From: Alphaproteobacteria bacterium
GTDB taxonomy: Bacteria; Pseudomonadota; Alphaproteobacteria; ATCC43930; CGMCC-115725
Reading direction: 5' to 3'
Assembly (NCBI GenBank): GCA_021325525.1
Contig: JAJPHB010000065.1
Span: forward strand, 1-34,934
Length of the DNA: 34,934 bases
In this document: in pieces, positions 7,537 through 15,080 of the stretch
How the letters are laid out: every line of letters begins with the position of its first letter
Numbering within the stretch: position 1 is the stretch's first letter
The notes under the pieces: generated by a model
Databases searched by the model: none
Seen by the model: only the letters and a program-made list of their open reading frames with translations
Told to the model about the DNA's origin: nothing
Made by a program: the position numbers and the translations under genes

Positions 7537-8388
7537 GTGACCAGGATGGCTGAAGGGACGTTCGGAGCGCTGTGCCGACTCGATCCGGGTTGGCAAGTCT
7601 TCCGCAACCGGCACATCGTCGTCGACGGTGCCCAGTGCCGGATCAATTTCATCATCCTGCACCGGGATTTCGGCATCGGCCTCGTCGTCCTGACACGCGA
7701 GGAGTACAGCGTTCCCGAAATTGCGGTACGGGCGACTCGCACGCTGCTGCGCCAGCGCGGCTTCGAGCGGCGCTTTCCCGGCTTCCTCCCGATCGTCTTC
7801 GTCGCCCTCGACGCGGACAATATCGAAGCGGCGCCGAACCGCATCGCCGCCGCTTTCACCGCCGCGCCTCCGCTCGGGGTCAAGGATGCCGGCTGGGTCG
7901 ATTGGACGGCCGACACCTTCGAGGCGCTGGGCGGCGAGGGAGACGATGAGCCGCCCGAGCCGAGCGGCGCCGCCATCGAAATCGACGATGCGCCGTGGCC
8001 GGCGGCGGGCGCGCGTCGAAGCTGGCGCTTTCCCGTCAAAGGCCGCACCGCCTGGATCGGCGCCGCCCTCCTGGCGCTCGTCCTCTCCGCGACGAGCCTT
8101 GCCGCGTTTCCGGGAGGGCTGGCGCTGCTGCGGCCCCTCGTCTCCGGCCCATCCGCCGCGACGCCGGCCGGCGCCGGCACCGCGCGAGGCGCCGTGCCCG
8201 AGCGCGCGGGCCCGCGCCTCCTCTCCGAGGAGCGCGCCGCCGCCTATCTCGGATTGGACCCGGCGCAGTTCCGCGGCAAGCTGCCGGCGCTGCTGGCCGG
8301 CGGCTTCCCGGCGGCGGAGCCGATCACCGGCAATTTCGACAAGGCCGCGATCGACCGCTGGCTCGACCGGCGCGGAGGACAGGAGTAA
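7537..8388 (+). CDS. Hypothetical single-pass membrane protein with C-terminal helix-turn-helix-like domain
   Basis: This 283-residue protein has three parts. The N-terminal domain (about 10-135) contains NRHIVVDGAQCRINFIILHRD and GIGLVVLT, loosely like the NERD (nuclease-related) core, but catalytic residues cannot be confirmed. One hydrophobic segment (about 171-190, AWIGAALLALVLSATSLAAF) is a likely membrane helix. The C-terminal 50 residues (LLSEERAAAYLGLDPAQF ... FDKAAIDRWLD) resemble the AlpA/MerR-like winged helix seen in many small alphaproteobacterial DNA-binding proteins. A membrane-tethered DNA-binding protein is one reading. Start is GTG 7537 or ATG 7546, and neither has an ideally spaced ribosome site. 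The YfbU gene follows after 58 bases and is probably co-transcribed. Confidence 0.65.
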   Translation: MTRMAEGTFGALCRLDPGWQVFRNRHIVVDGAQCRINFIILHRDFGIGLVVLTREEYSVPEIAVRATRTLLRQRGFERRFPGFLPIVFVALDADNIEAAPNRIAAAFTAAPPLGVKDAGWVDWTADTFEALGGEGDDEPPEPSGAAIEIDDAPWPAAGARRSWRFPVKGRTAWIGAALLALVLSATSLAAFPGGLALLRPLVSGPSAATPAGAGTARGAVPERAGPRLLSEERAAAYLGLDPAQFRGKLPALLAGGFPAAEPITGNFDKAAIDRWLDRRGGQE

Positions 8389-8446
8389 GACCCTTCAGGT
8401 CCGGGGGCGCGCCGAAGGCGCCGCCCGCCGCGCGAGGAGCGCAACC

Positions 8447-9100
8447 ATGAAGCTGAGCAAGATCGATCGCATCATCCTGGCCAATCAATACCGCATTCTC
8501 GAGAAGCTCGACCCGGCCAATGCCGACATCTACGCGACCAACTACCGGGTCCTCGAAAGCGGCTACGAGCTCAATTACGAGGCGCTCGACCTCCGTTTCG
8601 GCAACGGCCTCAGCAAGGAGCAATGCAACGAGGTGCTGCAGATCCTCAACATGTTCGAATCGCTGCACAAGAGCTACCTCGAGAACAAGAAATCGGCTGA
8701 TATCCGCATCGAATCGATCAGCTTTGCCGGCTTCGACGGCACGACGGAGGCCGACTATCTCGGCTATGTCACTTTCCTCATGCACGATGAGGGGCGCTTT
8801 CCTTCGCTGAAGCGCGGCAATCTCGACAGCGGCAAGCCGATGCTGACGGTTTATCGGCGCATGCTCTGGGAATGGGAGAAGAGCCGCGAGAAGCGTCGCC
8901 CGCTGGCCGAAGATCTGCGGCGCATCCAGAGCGCGCGCAACGGCCTGGACGGCATCAGCGAGGAGGTCTGGCGCGCCTTCGCGCCGCGCGGCTTCCCGCC
9001 GCCCGTGTCGCTGCGCACGAATGTCGACGCGCCGCCGTCCCGGCTGCAGAACGGCGCTTTCGAGGACGACCAGAGCGAGGAGGGCGAGGCGCGTCCGTGA
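8447..9100 (+). CDS. YfbU family protein (UPF0304) with C-terminal extension
   Basis: The first 165 or so residues match Escherichia coli YfbU closely by eye: ILANQYRILEKLDPANA, the ESGYELNYEALDLRFG segment, CNEVLQILNMFESLH, and ISFAGFDGTTEADYLGYVTFL. The family is reported to be helical, and its molecular role is not well defined. This copy has 217 residues, with an acidic, Pro-rich tail of about 45 residues beyond the usual end. A clear GAGGAG site precedes the ATG by 7 bases, which fixes the start even though the frame is open upstream. The gene ends 6 bases from the convergent pcaJ-like gene. Its association with a membrane/HTH protein is notable. Confidence 0.88.
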   Translation: MKLSKIDRIILANQYRILEKLDPANADIYATNYRVLESGYELNYEALDLRFGNGLSKEQCNEVLQILNMFESLHKSYLENKKSADIRIESISFAGFDGTTEADYLGYVTFLMHDEGRFPSLKRGNLDSGKPMLTVYRRMLWEWEKSREKRRPLAEDLRRIQSARNGLDGISEEVWRAFAPRGFPPPVSLRTNVDAPPSRLQNGAFEDDQSEEGEARP

Positions 9101-9106
9101 TTGTCG

Positions 9107-9778
9107 TCAGAGCGGCGGCGGCGCCAGCGGCCGCCAGTCGTCGGCGAGCTGGAGCCTCGCCTCGGTCTTCGCCTGCAAGGCGGCAAGGCCGAGCCCTTCG
9201 ACCATTTCCCTGACGACGACGCCGGCGGGGCCGATATCGAGCACGGCGAGGTTGGTGTAGACGCGGCGGACGACCCCGGCCGCCGTCAGCGGGTAGTGGC
9301 AGCGCTGGCGGATGCGCGGCTGGCCGTCCTTCGTCGTGTGCTCGCAAAGAACGCGGACCTCCTTCGCTCCTGCGGCGAGATCCATGGCGCCGCCGACGCC
9401 CGGCGGATAGTCCGGGTCCTCCGTCGTCCAATTGGCGAGATCGCCCGTCTCCGACACTTCGAAGGCGCCGAGCAGCGAATAGTCGAGATGGCCGCCGCGG
9501 ATCATGAGGAAAGCGTCGGTGTGGTGGAAGAAGGCGCCGCCCGGAACGAGGCTGGCCGCCCCCTTGCCGGCGTTGATGAGGTCGGGGTCGCCCTCGCCCG
9601 GCGGCGGCGCCTTGCCGAGGCCGAGAATGCCGTTCTCGCTGTGGAAGACGATTTCGCGCCCGTCCGGGATGAAGTCGGCGACGAGGGTCGGCAGGCCGAT
9701 GCCGAGATTGACGTAGGAGCCGTCCTCCAGATCCTGCGCCGCGCGCCAGGCGATCTGCCGCCGCGACAAAGGCTTCAT
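9107..9778 (-). CDS. pcaJ: 3-oxoacid (3-oxoadipate-type) CoA-transferase subunit B
   Basis: This 223-residue protein is the catalytic subunit of a family I CoA-transferase that moves CoA from succinyl-CoA to a 3-oxo acid. It has the signature VNLGIGLPTLVADFIP (23-38) and the active-site motif HSENGILGLG, with Glu48 as the thioester-forming residue. DDLINAGK-type sequence (DPDLINAGKGAASL), PGGAFFHHTDAF, GGHLDYSLLGAFEV and GGAMDLAAGAKEV all fit PcaJ/ScoB. It overlaps subunit A by 4 bases (ATGA) and follows a BKACE gene, so the acceptor may be 3-oxoadipate or a related beta-keto acid. ScoB is the alternative name if acetoacetate is the substrate. Confidence 0.92.
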   Translation of the reverse strand: MKPLSRRQIAWRAAQDLEDGSYVNLGIGLPTLVADFIPDGREIVFHSENGILGLGKAPPPGEGDPDLINAGKGAASLVPGGAFFHHTDAFLMIRGGHLDYSLLGAFEVSETGDLANWTTEDPDYPPGVGGAMDLAAGAKEVRVLCEHTTKDGQPRIRQRCHYPLTAAGVVRRVYTNLAVLDIGPAGVVVREMVEGLGLAALQAKTEARLQLADDWRPLAPPPL

Positions 9779-10446
9779 CGTCTGCCTCCCACCGCGACGA
9801 CGCGGTCGATGAAGATGCCGGGCGTGACGATCGCCTCGGGATCGAGCGCGCCCAATTGGACGATCTCGCGCACCTGAACGATGCTGAGATCGGCCGCCAT
9901 CGCCATGGTCGGGTTGAAGTTGCGCGCCGATTTCCGATAGGTGAGATTGCCCCAGCGATCGGCGCGGTCGGCCTTCAAGAGCGCGACATCGCCTTTGAGC
10001 GGCTTCTCGAAAACGTAGGCGCGGCCGTCGATTTCGCGCAGCTCTTTGCCCTCGGCGAGCTTCGTGCCGACTCCGACCGGCGAATAGAAGCCGCCGAGCC
10101 CGGCGGCGGCGCAGCGCATGCGCTCGCTGATCGTCCCCTGCGGCACCAGTTCGAGCTCGATCTTGCCGGCCTTGAAGGCGTCATCGAAGGCGGTGCTGTC
10201 GGTCGAGCGAGGATAGGAGCAGATGACCTTGCGGACACGCCCCGCGATGATGAGGCCGGCGAGCCCGTTGCTGCGGTTGCCGGCGTTGTTGGAGACGATG
10301 ACGAGGTCGCGCGCGCCCTGCTCGATGAGCGCGTCGGCGAGCTCATCGGGCGCCCCGACCGCGCCGAAGCCGGCGACGAGGATGGTGGCCCCGTCCTTGA
10401 TCCCGGCCACCGCCTCGGCGAGGGACGCGACGGTCTTGTCGATCAT
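9775..10446 (-). CDS. pcaI: 3-oxoacid (3-oxoadipate-type) CoA-transferase subunit A
   Basis: This 223-residue subunit binds the CoA substrate together with PcaJ. It contains the family signature DGATILVAGFGAVGAPDEL (18-36), VSNNAGN, the CSYPRSTDS stretch, VPQGTISERMRCAAAGLGGFYSP, DRADRWGNLTYRKSARNFNP and a C-terminal TPGIFIDRVVAV. The sequence is closer to PcaI of the beta-ketoadipate pathway than to ScoA, in my reading. The ATG is preceded directly by a GAGGGA ribosome site that is itself one arm of the palindrome at 10450-10473. The upstream BKACE gene ends 52 bases before. Confidence 0.92.
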   Translation of the reverse strand: MIDKTVASLAEAVAGIKDGATILVAGFGAVGAPDELADALIEQGARDLVIVSNNAGNRSNGLAGLIIAGRVRKVICSYPRSTDSTAFDDAFKAGKIELELVPQGTISERMRCAAAGLGGFYSPVGVGTKLAEGKELREIDGRAYVFEKPLKGDVALLKADRADRWGNLTYRKSARNFNPTMAMAADLSIVQVREIVQLGALDPEAIVTPGIFIDRVVAVGGRR

Positions 10447-10449
10447 GTC

Positions 10450-10473
10450 TCCCTCTCGCCCCGGGGAGAGGGA
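10450..10473. repeat. REP-like palindrome overlapping the pcaI ribosome site
   Basis: Arms TCCCTCTC and GAGAGGGA (8 bp perfect) flank a partly self-complementary GC centre. On the minus strand the arm nearest the start provides the GAGGGA ribosome site 3 bases from the pcaI ATG, so a hairpin in the mRNA would hide it. The core matches the repeat family seen elsewhere in this window. Confidence 0.6.
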
Positions 10474-10497
10474 TGTCTTCGGAGAGCCAGCGACATC

Positions 10498-11436
10498 CTA
10501 GAACGCCACGCGGTCGCCGCCCTTCAATTGCAGCAGCGCCCGCGCCTCGGTCGGCGTCGCGATTTCGAGCGACAAATTCTCGAGGATGCTGCGGATGCGG
10601 CGCACCTGCTCGGCATTCGATTTCGCGAGCTGGCCCTTGCCGACATAGATCGAATCCTCGAGGCCGACGCGGACATTGCCGCCCTGGATCGCCGCCATGG
10701 TGACGAAGGGGAGCTGGTGGCGCCCGGCGGCCAGCACCGACCAGGCATATTGGTCGCCGAACAGCTTGTCGGCGATGCGCTTCATATGGGCGAGGTTCTC
10801 GGGATCGGCGCCGATGCCGCCGAGAATGCCGAAGATCGTCTGCACGAAGAGCGGCGGCTTCACCAGCTTGCGGTCGAGGAAATGCGCGAGGTTGTAGAGG
10901 TGCCCGACATCGTAGCATTCGAACTCGAAGCGCGTGCCGTGCCCTTCCCCCAGCTCCCGCAGCACATGCTCGATATCCTTGAAGGTGTTGCGGAAGATGA
11001 AGTCGCGCGAGGCTTCGAGATGCTTCCTCTCCCAGTCGTATTTGAACTCCTTGTAGCGGTCGAGCATCGGGTAGAGGCCGAAATTCATCGACCCCATATT
11101 GAGCGAGCACATCTCGGGGCTGGCCTTGAGCGGCGCCGCCAGGCGCTCGGCTAGGGTCATGCCGTGGCCGCCGCCCGTCGTGATGTTGATGACGGCGTCG
11201 CAGGACTGCTTGATGCGCGGCAGGAACTGCATGAAGACGCCGGGATCGGGCGTCGGGCGCCCGTCCTTGGGATCGCGCGCATGGAGGTGGATGATGGCGG
11301 CGCCCGCCTCCGCCGCCTCGATCGATTGCTGCGCGATCTCGTCGGGCGTCAGCGGCAGGTAGGGCGTCATGGTCGGGGTGTGAATCGACCCCGTGACCGC
11401 GCAGGTGATGATGACCTTGCCCGATTTGCCAGCCAT
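10498..11436 (-). CDS. BKACE family beta-keto acid cleavage enzyme (DUF849)
   Basis: This 312-residue TIM-barrel metalloenzyme is expected to condense a beta-keto acid with acetyl-CoA to give acetoacetate and a new acyl-CoA. Family features are TCAVTGSIHTPTMTPYLP near the N-terminus, the zinc motif HLHARD (His50, His52), ITTGGG near 85-90, MCSLNMGSMNFG near 109-120, GILGGIGAD near 203, and VGLED (Glu260, Asp261) with the third metal ligand. A strong AGGAGG site lies 8 bases before the ATG. It heads a unit with pcaI and pcaJ. One plausible role is handling 3-oxoadipate or carnitine-derived keto acids, but the substrate class cannot be fixed without modelling the pocket. Confidence 0.92.
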   Translation of the reverse strand: MAGKSGKVIITCAVTGSIHTPTMTPYLPLTPDEIAQQSIEAAEAGAAIIHLHARDPKDGRPTPDPGVFMQFLPRIKQSCDAVINITTGGGHGMTLAERLAAPLKASPEMCSLNMGSMNFGLYPMLDRYKEFKYDWERKHLEASRDFIFRNTFKDIEHVLRELGEGHGTRFEFECYDVGHLYNLAHFLDRKLVKPPLFVQTIFGILGGIGADPENLAHMKRIADKLFGDQYAWSVLAAGRHQLPFVTMAAIQGGNVRVGLEDSIYVGKGQLAKSNAEQVRRIRSILENLSLEIATPTEARALLQLKGGDRVAF

Positions 11437-11489
11437 GTGGCGCCTCCTCCTGGTGCCGGGCTGCTCCCGTCCCGGCCGAGGCGCCTATT

Positions 11490-12707
11490 TCACCCGTTCG
11501 CGGCGATGAAGTCACGCACCTTCGGATAGATTTCGGTGCGCCAGCGGCGGCCGTTGAAGACGCCGTAGTGACCGACCTTGGGCTGGAGGTGATGGCGCTT
11601 CATCGCCGCCGGCAGGCCGGTGCAGAGCTCGTGCGCCGCCGCCGTCTGACCCACGGCGCAGATATCGTCATTCTCGCCCTCGACGGTGAGGAGCGCCGTG
11701 CGCCGGATCGCCGCCGGCTCGACCCGCCGCCCGCGCGAGGCGAAGCGGCCGAGCGGCAGCGCATGCTCCTGGAAGACGCGGGCGATGGTTTGAAGGTAGA
11801 AGTCGGCCGGCAGGTCCATGACGGCAGTGTATTCGTCATAGAAGCGCTTCGTCGCCTCGGCGCTCTCGCCGTCGCCGCGCACGAGATGCTTGAAGAGATC
11901 GAAATGCGCCGAGACGTGGCGGTCGAGATTCATCGTCATGAAGCCGGCGAGCTGCAGAAAGCCGGGATAGACGCGGCGGAAGGCGCCGGGATAGCGCGCC
12001 GGCACCGTCTCGATGACGTTGCGCTCGAACCATTCGAGCGGGCGCGACGTCGCGAGGCGGTTGGGCTGCGTCGGGTTGCGCCGCGTATCGATGGGGCCGC
12101 CCATCAGCGTCATCGAGGCGGGCTGCGCCGCATCGCCATCGGCCGCCATCAGCGAAACGGCGGCGAGGACCGGCACCGAGGGCTGGCACACGGCGACGAC
12201 ATGGGTGCGGGGTCCGAGATGGCGGAGAAAAGCCACGACGAGATCGATGAAGTCGTCGAGGCCGAAGCGGCCGTGGAAAAGCGGCACGTTTCGCGCATTG
12301 ATCCAATCGGTGATGTAGACGTCGTGCTCGGGCAGCAGCGTCTCGACCGTGCCGCGCAAGAGCGTGGCGAAATGGCCGGAGAGCGGCGCCACGACGAGAA
12401 CTCGCGGCTGACGCTCGCCGCCGGGCTTCTCGAAATGGCGGAGCGTGCAGAACGGGTGCGCCAGCACCTCCTCCTCGAGGACCGGAAGGGTCCTGCCGGC
12501 GACGACCGTCTCGACGATCGCGAATTCCGGGCGGCTGTGGCTGATCCCCGCGCGCGCGACCATCTCGCAGGCGGCGGCGACGCTGCGAACGAGCGGATGA
12601 TCGCCGAGGAGCGGCCAGGGCTGCGCGAGGAAGCCGCGGGCCGCCTGCGCCATCAGGCGAATCGGCATGAGGACGTCGTTTTGTGCTTGGTAAGCCTGGT
12701 AGAGCAT
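11490..12707 (-). CDS. phaZ: Intracellular polyhydroxybutyrate depolymerase
   Basis: This 405-residue protein should hydrolyse or thiolyse stored PHB granules. It begins with the typical LYQAYQAQNDVLMPIRLMAQ sequence. The nucleophile is Cys174 in VAVCQPSVP, the Cys-type lipase box of PhaZa1-like depolymerases. GENDDIC (Asp347 or Asp348) and VGHYGVFNGRRWR (His380) give the rest of the triad. YITDWINARNVPLFHGRFGLDDF and the C-terminal EIYPKVRDFI are family landmarks, and there is no signal peptide, consistent with a cytoplasmic granule enzyme. An AAGGAG sequence sits somewhat far (13 bases) before the ATG. Products could feed the CoA-transferase and BKACE genes downstream on the same strand. 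Confidence 0.95.
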   Translation of the reverse strand: MLYQAYQAQNDVLMPIRLMAQAARGFLAQPWPLLGDHPLVRSVAAACEMVARAGISHSRPEFAIVETVVAGRTLPVLEEEVLAHPFCTLRHFEKPGGERQPRVLVVAPLSGHFATLLRGTVETLLPEHDVYITDWINARNVPLFHGRFGLDDFIDLVVAFLRHLGPRTHVVAVCQPSVPVLAAVSLMAADGDAAQPASMTLMGGPIDTRRNPTQPNRLATSRPLEWFERNVIETVPARYPGAFRRVYPGFLQLAGFMTMNLDRHVSAHFDLFKHLVRGDGESAEATKRFYDEYTAVMDLPADFYLQTIARVFQEHALPLGRFASRGRRVEPAAIRRTALLTVEGENDDICAVGQTAAAHELCTGLPAAMKRHHLQPKVGHYGVFNGRRWRTEIYPKVRDFIAANG

Positions 12708-12907
12708 GTCGATCGCTACCGCTCCTTGGCTGCGGCGGCCGCTCTCGCGCCGGCCTTCGCCGGAACGCCGCCGATACTGTGCCTTCGACAGGAGGATGGG
12801 CTGGGACGGGCTGCCACACGGCTCCTTTAGGGACCGCGCCGCGGCGGGTCAAGTCTCGACTTTACCGCGCGAAATCGAAAACAGGCCTAACTTGCGGTTC
12901 TGCCTCG

Positions 12908-13444
12908 TCAAGCCGCGGCGGCGAGGGCTTCCTCGGGCGGAAGCGCGGTGTAGCTCGGCAGGCCATGGCTCACCAGCAGCTCGCGAATCGCCTGCTCGGG
13001 AATGCCGATGAAGGCGCGGTAGAGGCTCTGCAGCACATAGGTGAAGGCGGGGCCGTGGAGGCGATCGTCCGGGACAAGAAGATGCGCCGATTCGTGCAGG
13101 ATGAGGAAACGGTAGAGGCAGCCATCCTCGATCAGAATGCGGTTCCGCCGGACATCGGCGAAGCCGCCGACCCGCGGATCATCGAAGCCGGAAACGATGC
13201 GCAGCTCGGGAAGCCGGCGCCCGCACGCCTCGAAGACGCTGCGGATGAGCCGGGTCGCGCTGTCGACACCGAGGATCCGGTGGCCTTCGGGGTAGCGGGA
13301 GAAGAGCGCATCTTCCCAGCAGCACAGCATCGCCCGGTAATCTCTATTGCTGCTGCCGCGCGCGCTGGCCGCCGCGACGCCTTCACTCAAGATGCGTTGT
13401 GCCGAATGTATAAAGCGCGCCTGCATCGAGCGCCCCCGAGCCAT
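12908..13444 (-). CDS. Putative zinc metallopeptidase, SprT-like HEXXH protein
   Basis: This 178-residue protein has a metal motif RFLILHESAHLLVPDD with His117, Glu118 and His121, followed by HGPAF with His130 as possible third ligand. The HEXXH-x8-HGPxF arrangement resembles SprT/WLM-type zincins. Before it come conserved-looking strands (LPELRIVSGFDDPRVGGFADV and NRILIEDG), and after it helices ending in an Ala-rich tail. There is no signal peptide, so it should be cytoplasmic. The N-terminal start is uncertain: ATG 13444 or in-frame ATG 13426, neither with a strong ribosome site. A TTAACCAT motif lies 27 bases upstream. I cannot name a substrate; protease function is inferred from motifs alone. 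Confidence 0.7.
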   Translation of the reverse strand: MARGRSMQARFIHSAQRILSEGVAAASARGSSNRDYRAMLCCWEDALFSRYPEGHRILGVDSATRLIRSVFEACGRRLPELRIVSGFDDPRVGGFADVRRNRILIEDGCLYRFLILHESAHLLVPDDRLHGPAFTYVLQSLYRAFIGIPEQAIRELLVSHGLPSYTALPPEEALAAAA

Positions 13445-13470
13445 CAGAGACCCGGGAATGCTGCGATGCC

Positions 13471-13478
13471 ATGGTTAA
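13471..13478 (-). promoter_or_regulatory. CtrA-like half-site TTAACCAT
   Basis: This minus-strand TTAACCAT lies 27 bases before the putative metallopeptidase start, in an AT-rich gap. It shares the 11-mer CATGGTTAACA (plus-strand sense) with the site at 7248-7258. Confidence 0.35.
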
Positions 13479-13527
13479 CAAAGGATTTCCGCCGCGCGCC
13501 GCGGCGGCACGATCCGTAACCGGCGGT

Positions 13528-13737
13528 TTATCGAACTGGCTGGTAGTAGCGCTTATCGCGAAGGATCTTGAGGGCGACGGTCTTCCGGTCGCGGGGCGCG
13601 CCGACGCGGACGAGGCGGACATGGGGCAAAGGCTCGCTCGGGTAGCGTGCGACCGCCTCCACCTCCCAGATCGAGAACGAGCTTCCGGCCACCCGGTAAC
13701 GCTGCCCGGGGGCGACCCCTTGATTCTCGTCCTTCAC
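13528..13737 (-). CDS. Small conserved-type hypothetical protein, 69 residues, GTG start
   Basis: The protein reads as a compact beta-rich domain: GVAPGQRYRVAGS, FSIWEVEAVARY, PHVRLVRVGAPRDRKTVAL, ILRDKRYYQPV. This pattern recalls short proteins of unknown function common in Hyphomicrobiales. I set the start at GTG 13737 (VKDENQG) because the N-terminal 54 residues of the longer frame are Arg-rich and unlike a real protein, and an AGGAG sequence lies 11 bases upstream of the GTG. It sits between the metallopeptidase gene and the patatin-like gene on the same strand. No function can be assigned. Confidence 0.65.
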   Translation of the reverse strand: MKDENQGVAPGQRYRVAGSSFSIWEVEAVARYPSEPLPHVRLVRVGAPRDRKTVALKILRDKRYYQPVR

Positions 13738-13817
13738 CAGACCGACTACTCCTGCAACAGGCCGGCCGAATCTATAGCGGATCGCGTCGCAAGAAAAGGA
13801 CCGCCAGGTGGAACGCC

Positions 13818-14882
13818 TCAGCGGATGCGCGACCGCGGCGCACTGCCGCGCAGCTCGTGCACGACGACGCCGACGCGGCGCGAGGGCGGCGCCAGCCAAG
13901 CCGAGCGGGCAAGGCTCGCCGCCATGTCGCGCTCGCCCGCGCGCCAGCGCTCTGCGAGGCCGCCGCCCGAGAAATCGGCGAGCTTGCCGGCAAGCTCGGT
14001 CGGACCGCCGCCCTCATGGACGAGATGAACGAGGTTCATCGTCGCCATCGAGCCCTGCGCGAGGCAGCGGCGGACATCCGAGTCGCGCCGCAGCTCCGGC
14101 GGCAGCCTTTCGCCGAGGAACCCGACGATGCGGCGAAGATCGTGCGCCCGGCGATACGCCGCGATCTGCTGTCCCGAGCGGCTGCAGCCGGGCGAGCCGG
14201 GCGGCGCCGGATCGAAGCCGTCGATGACGAAGCAGAGCGTGTCGGCCGGCGCGGCGGCATCGAAGATGCCGGAGAGCGAGTTGACGGCAAGGACCGCGCC
14301 GGTGCCGTAGGGCTCGCCATCGACCATGACGGGCGGCATGCCGCCCGGCAGCGATGCGCTCGCCATGACGTGGTCGATGCCGATGATGTGGCGGTCATTG
14401 TCGAAGGAAAGCTCGGCACCCGTCGCCAGATGCGTCGTCCCCAGCGTCAGCCGCGTCAATCCCGAATTGATGCGGGCGAAATCGACGCACTGCGCGAGGA
14501 GGGCGCGCAGCTTCGCCGTGTCGATGGGGCGGCGCGGCGCCTGGCCGGGCTCGGCGCGCAGGGCAGTCCCCACGGAGTGGCCGGCGCCGAGGCGTCGCCG
14601 GAGCCGCTCCCGCAGCGTCGGCGCGTCCTGGCGCGCGATTTCGCCGAGCGCCCGCCAGAAGAAGAGGAGCTTCGCGCCGCGCTCGCCCGGAGGATTGCCG
14701 GCGGCAATCGCCGCGTTGAACGCCCCGGTGCCGATGCCGGCGAGCCAATTGGGCCGGTGATCGGCGAGCTCCATCGCCGTCAAGGCGCCCGCCTGGTAGG
14801 CGCCGAGCGCGCCGCTCCCCGAGAGCACGACCGCGACCCGCTCGAATCGGGCGATGCTCCCTTCCGACCGAGAATGCGCCAC
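13818..14882 (-). CDS. Patatin-like protein with both catalytic dyad residues substituted
   Basis: The fold is patatin-like: oxyanion loop LSGSGALGAYQAG near the N-terminus, then NWLAGIGTGAFNAAIAAGNPP, and a later VMASASLPGGMPPVMVDGEPY segment. Patatins use Ser in GXSXG and Asp in a DGG/DGA motif. Here the first reads GIGTG (Gly51 where Ser is expected; codon GGC) and the second reads YGTGA in place of YWDGG (Thr194 for Asp). The expected lipid acyl hydrolase chemistry is therefore unlikely. I chose GTG 14882 because AAGGAAGG lies 7 bases before it; GTG 14909 is the longer alternative. The reading frame is intact over 354 residues, which argues for a kept, non-enzymatic role over decay. It is divergent from an acyl-CoA synthetase gene. 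Confidence 0.8.
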   Translation of the reverse strand: MAHSRSEGSIARFERVAVVLSGSGALGAYQAGALTAMELADHRPNWLAGIGTGAFNAAIAAGNPPGERGAKLLFFWRALGEIARQDAPTLRERLRRRLGAGHSVGTALRAEPGQAPRRPIDTAKLRALLAQCVDFARINSGLTRLTLGTTHLATGAELSFDNDRHIIGIDHVMASASLPGGMPPVMVDGEPYGTGAVLAVNSLSGIFDAAAPADTLCFVIDGFDPAPPGSPGCSRSGQQIAAYRRAHDLRRIVGFLGERLPPELRRDSDVRRCLAQGSMATMNLVHLVHEGGGPTELAGKLADFSGGGLAERWRAGERDMAASLARSAWLAPPSRRVGVVVHELRGSAPRSRIR

Positions 14883-15080
14883 CGCGTGCCTTCCTTTCCT
14901 CGGCGGCACGGCATCGGGGCAAGACCGCCGCTCCTCCGCTGCCGGCGCGATGTTGAACGGTGAAAGGCGGTGCGAGGTTCATGGCCGCGTCCCCTGCGCG
15001 GCCGCCCTGCGATTTGCTTTGCGATTTGCCGGTGACAGCAGCGGCATCGGCGCGCCATCCTCGGTGCGGAGGAGCGCCGC

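Noticed and set aside
7537-7950. Calling the N-terminal domain a NERD nuclease
   Set aside because: Only a loose resemblance in the strand-rich core; the acidic and Lys active-site residues could not be placed with confidence.
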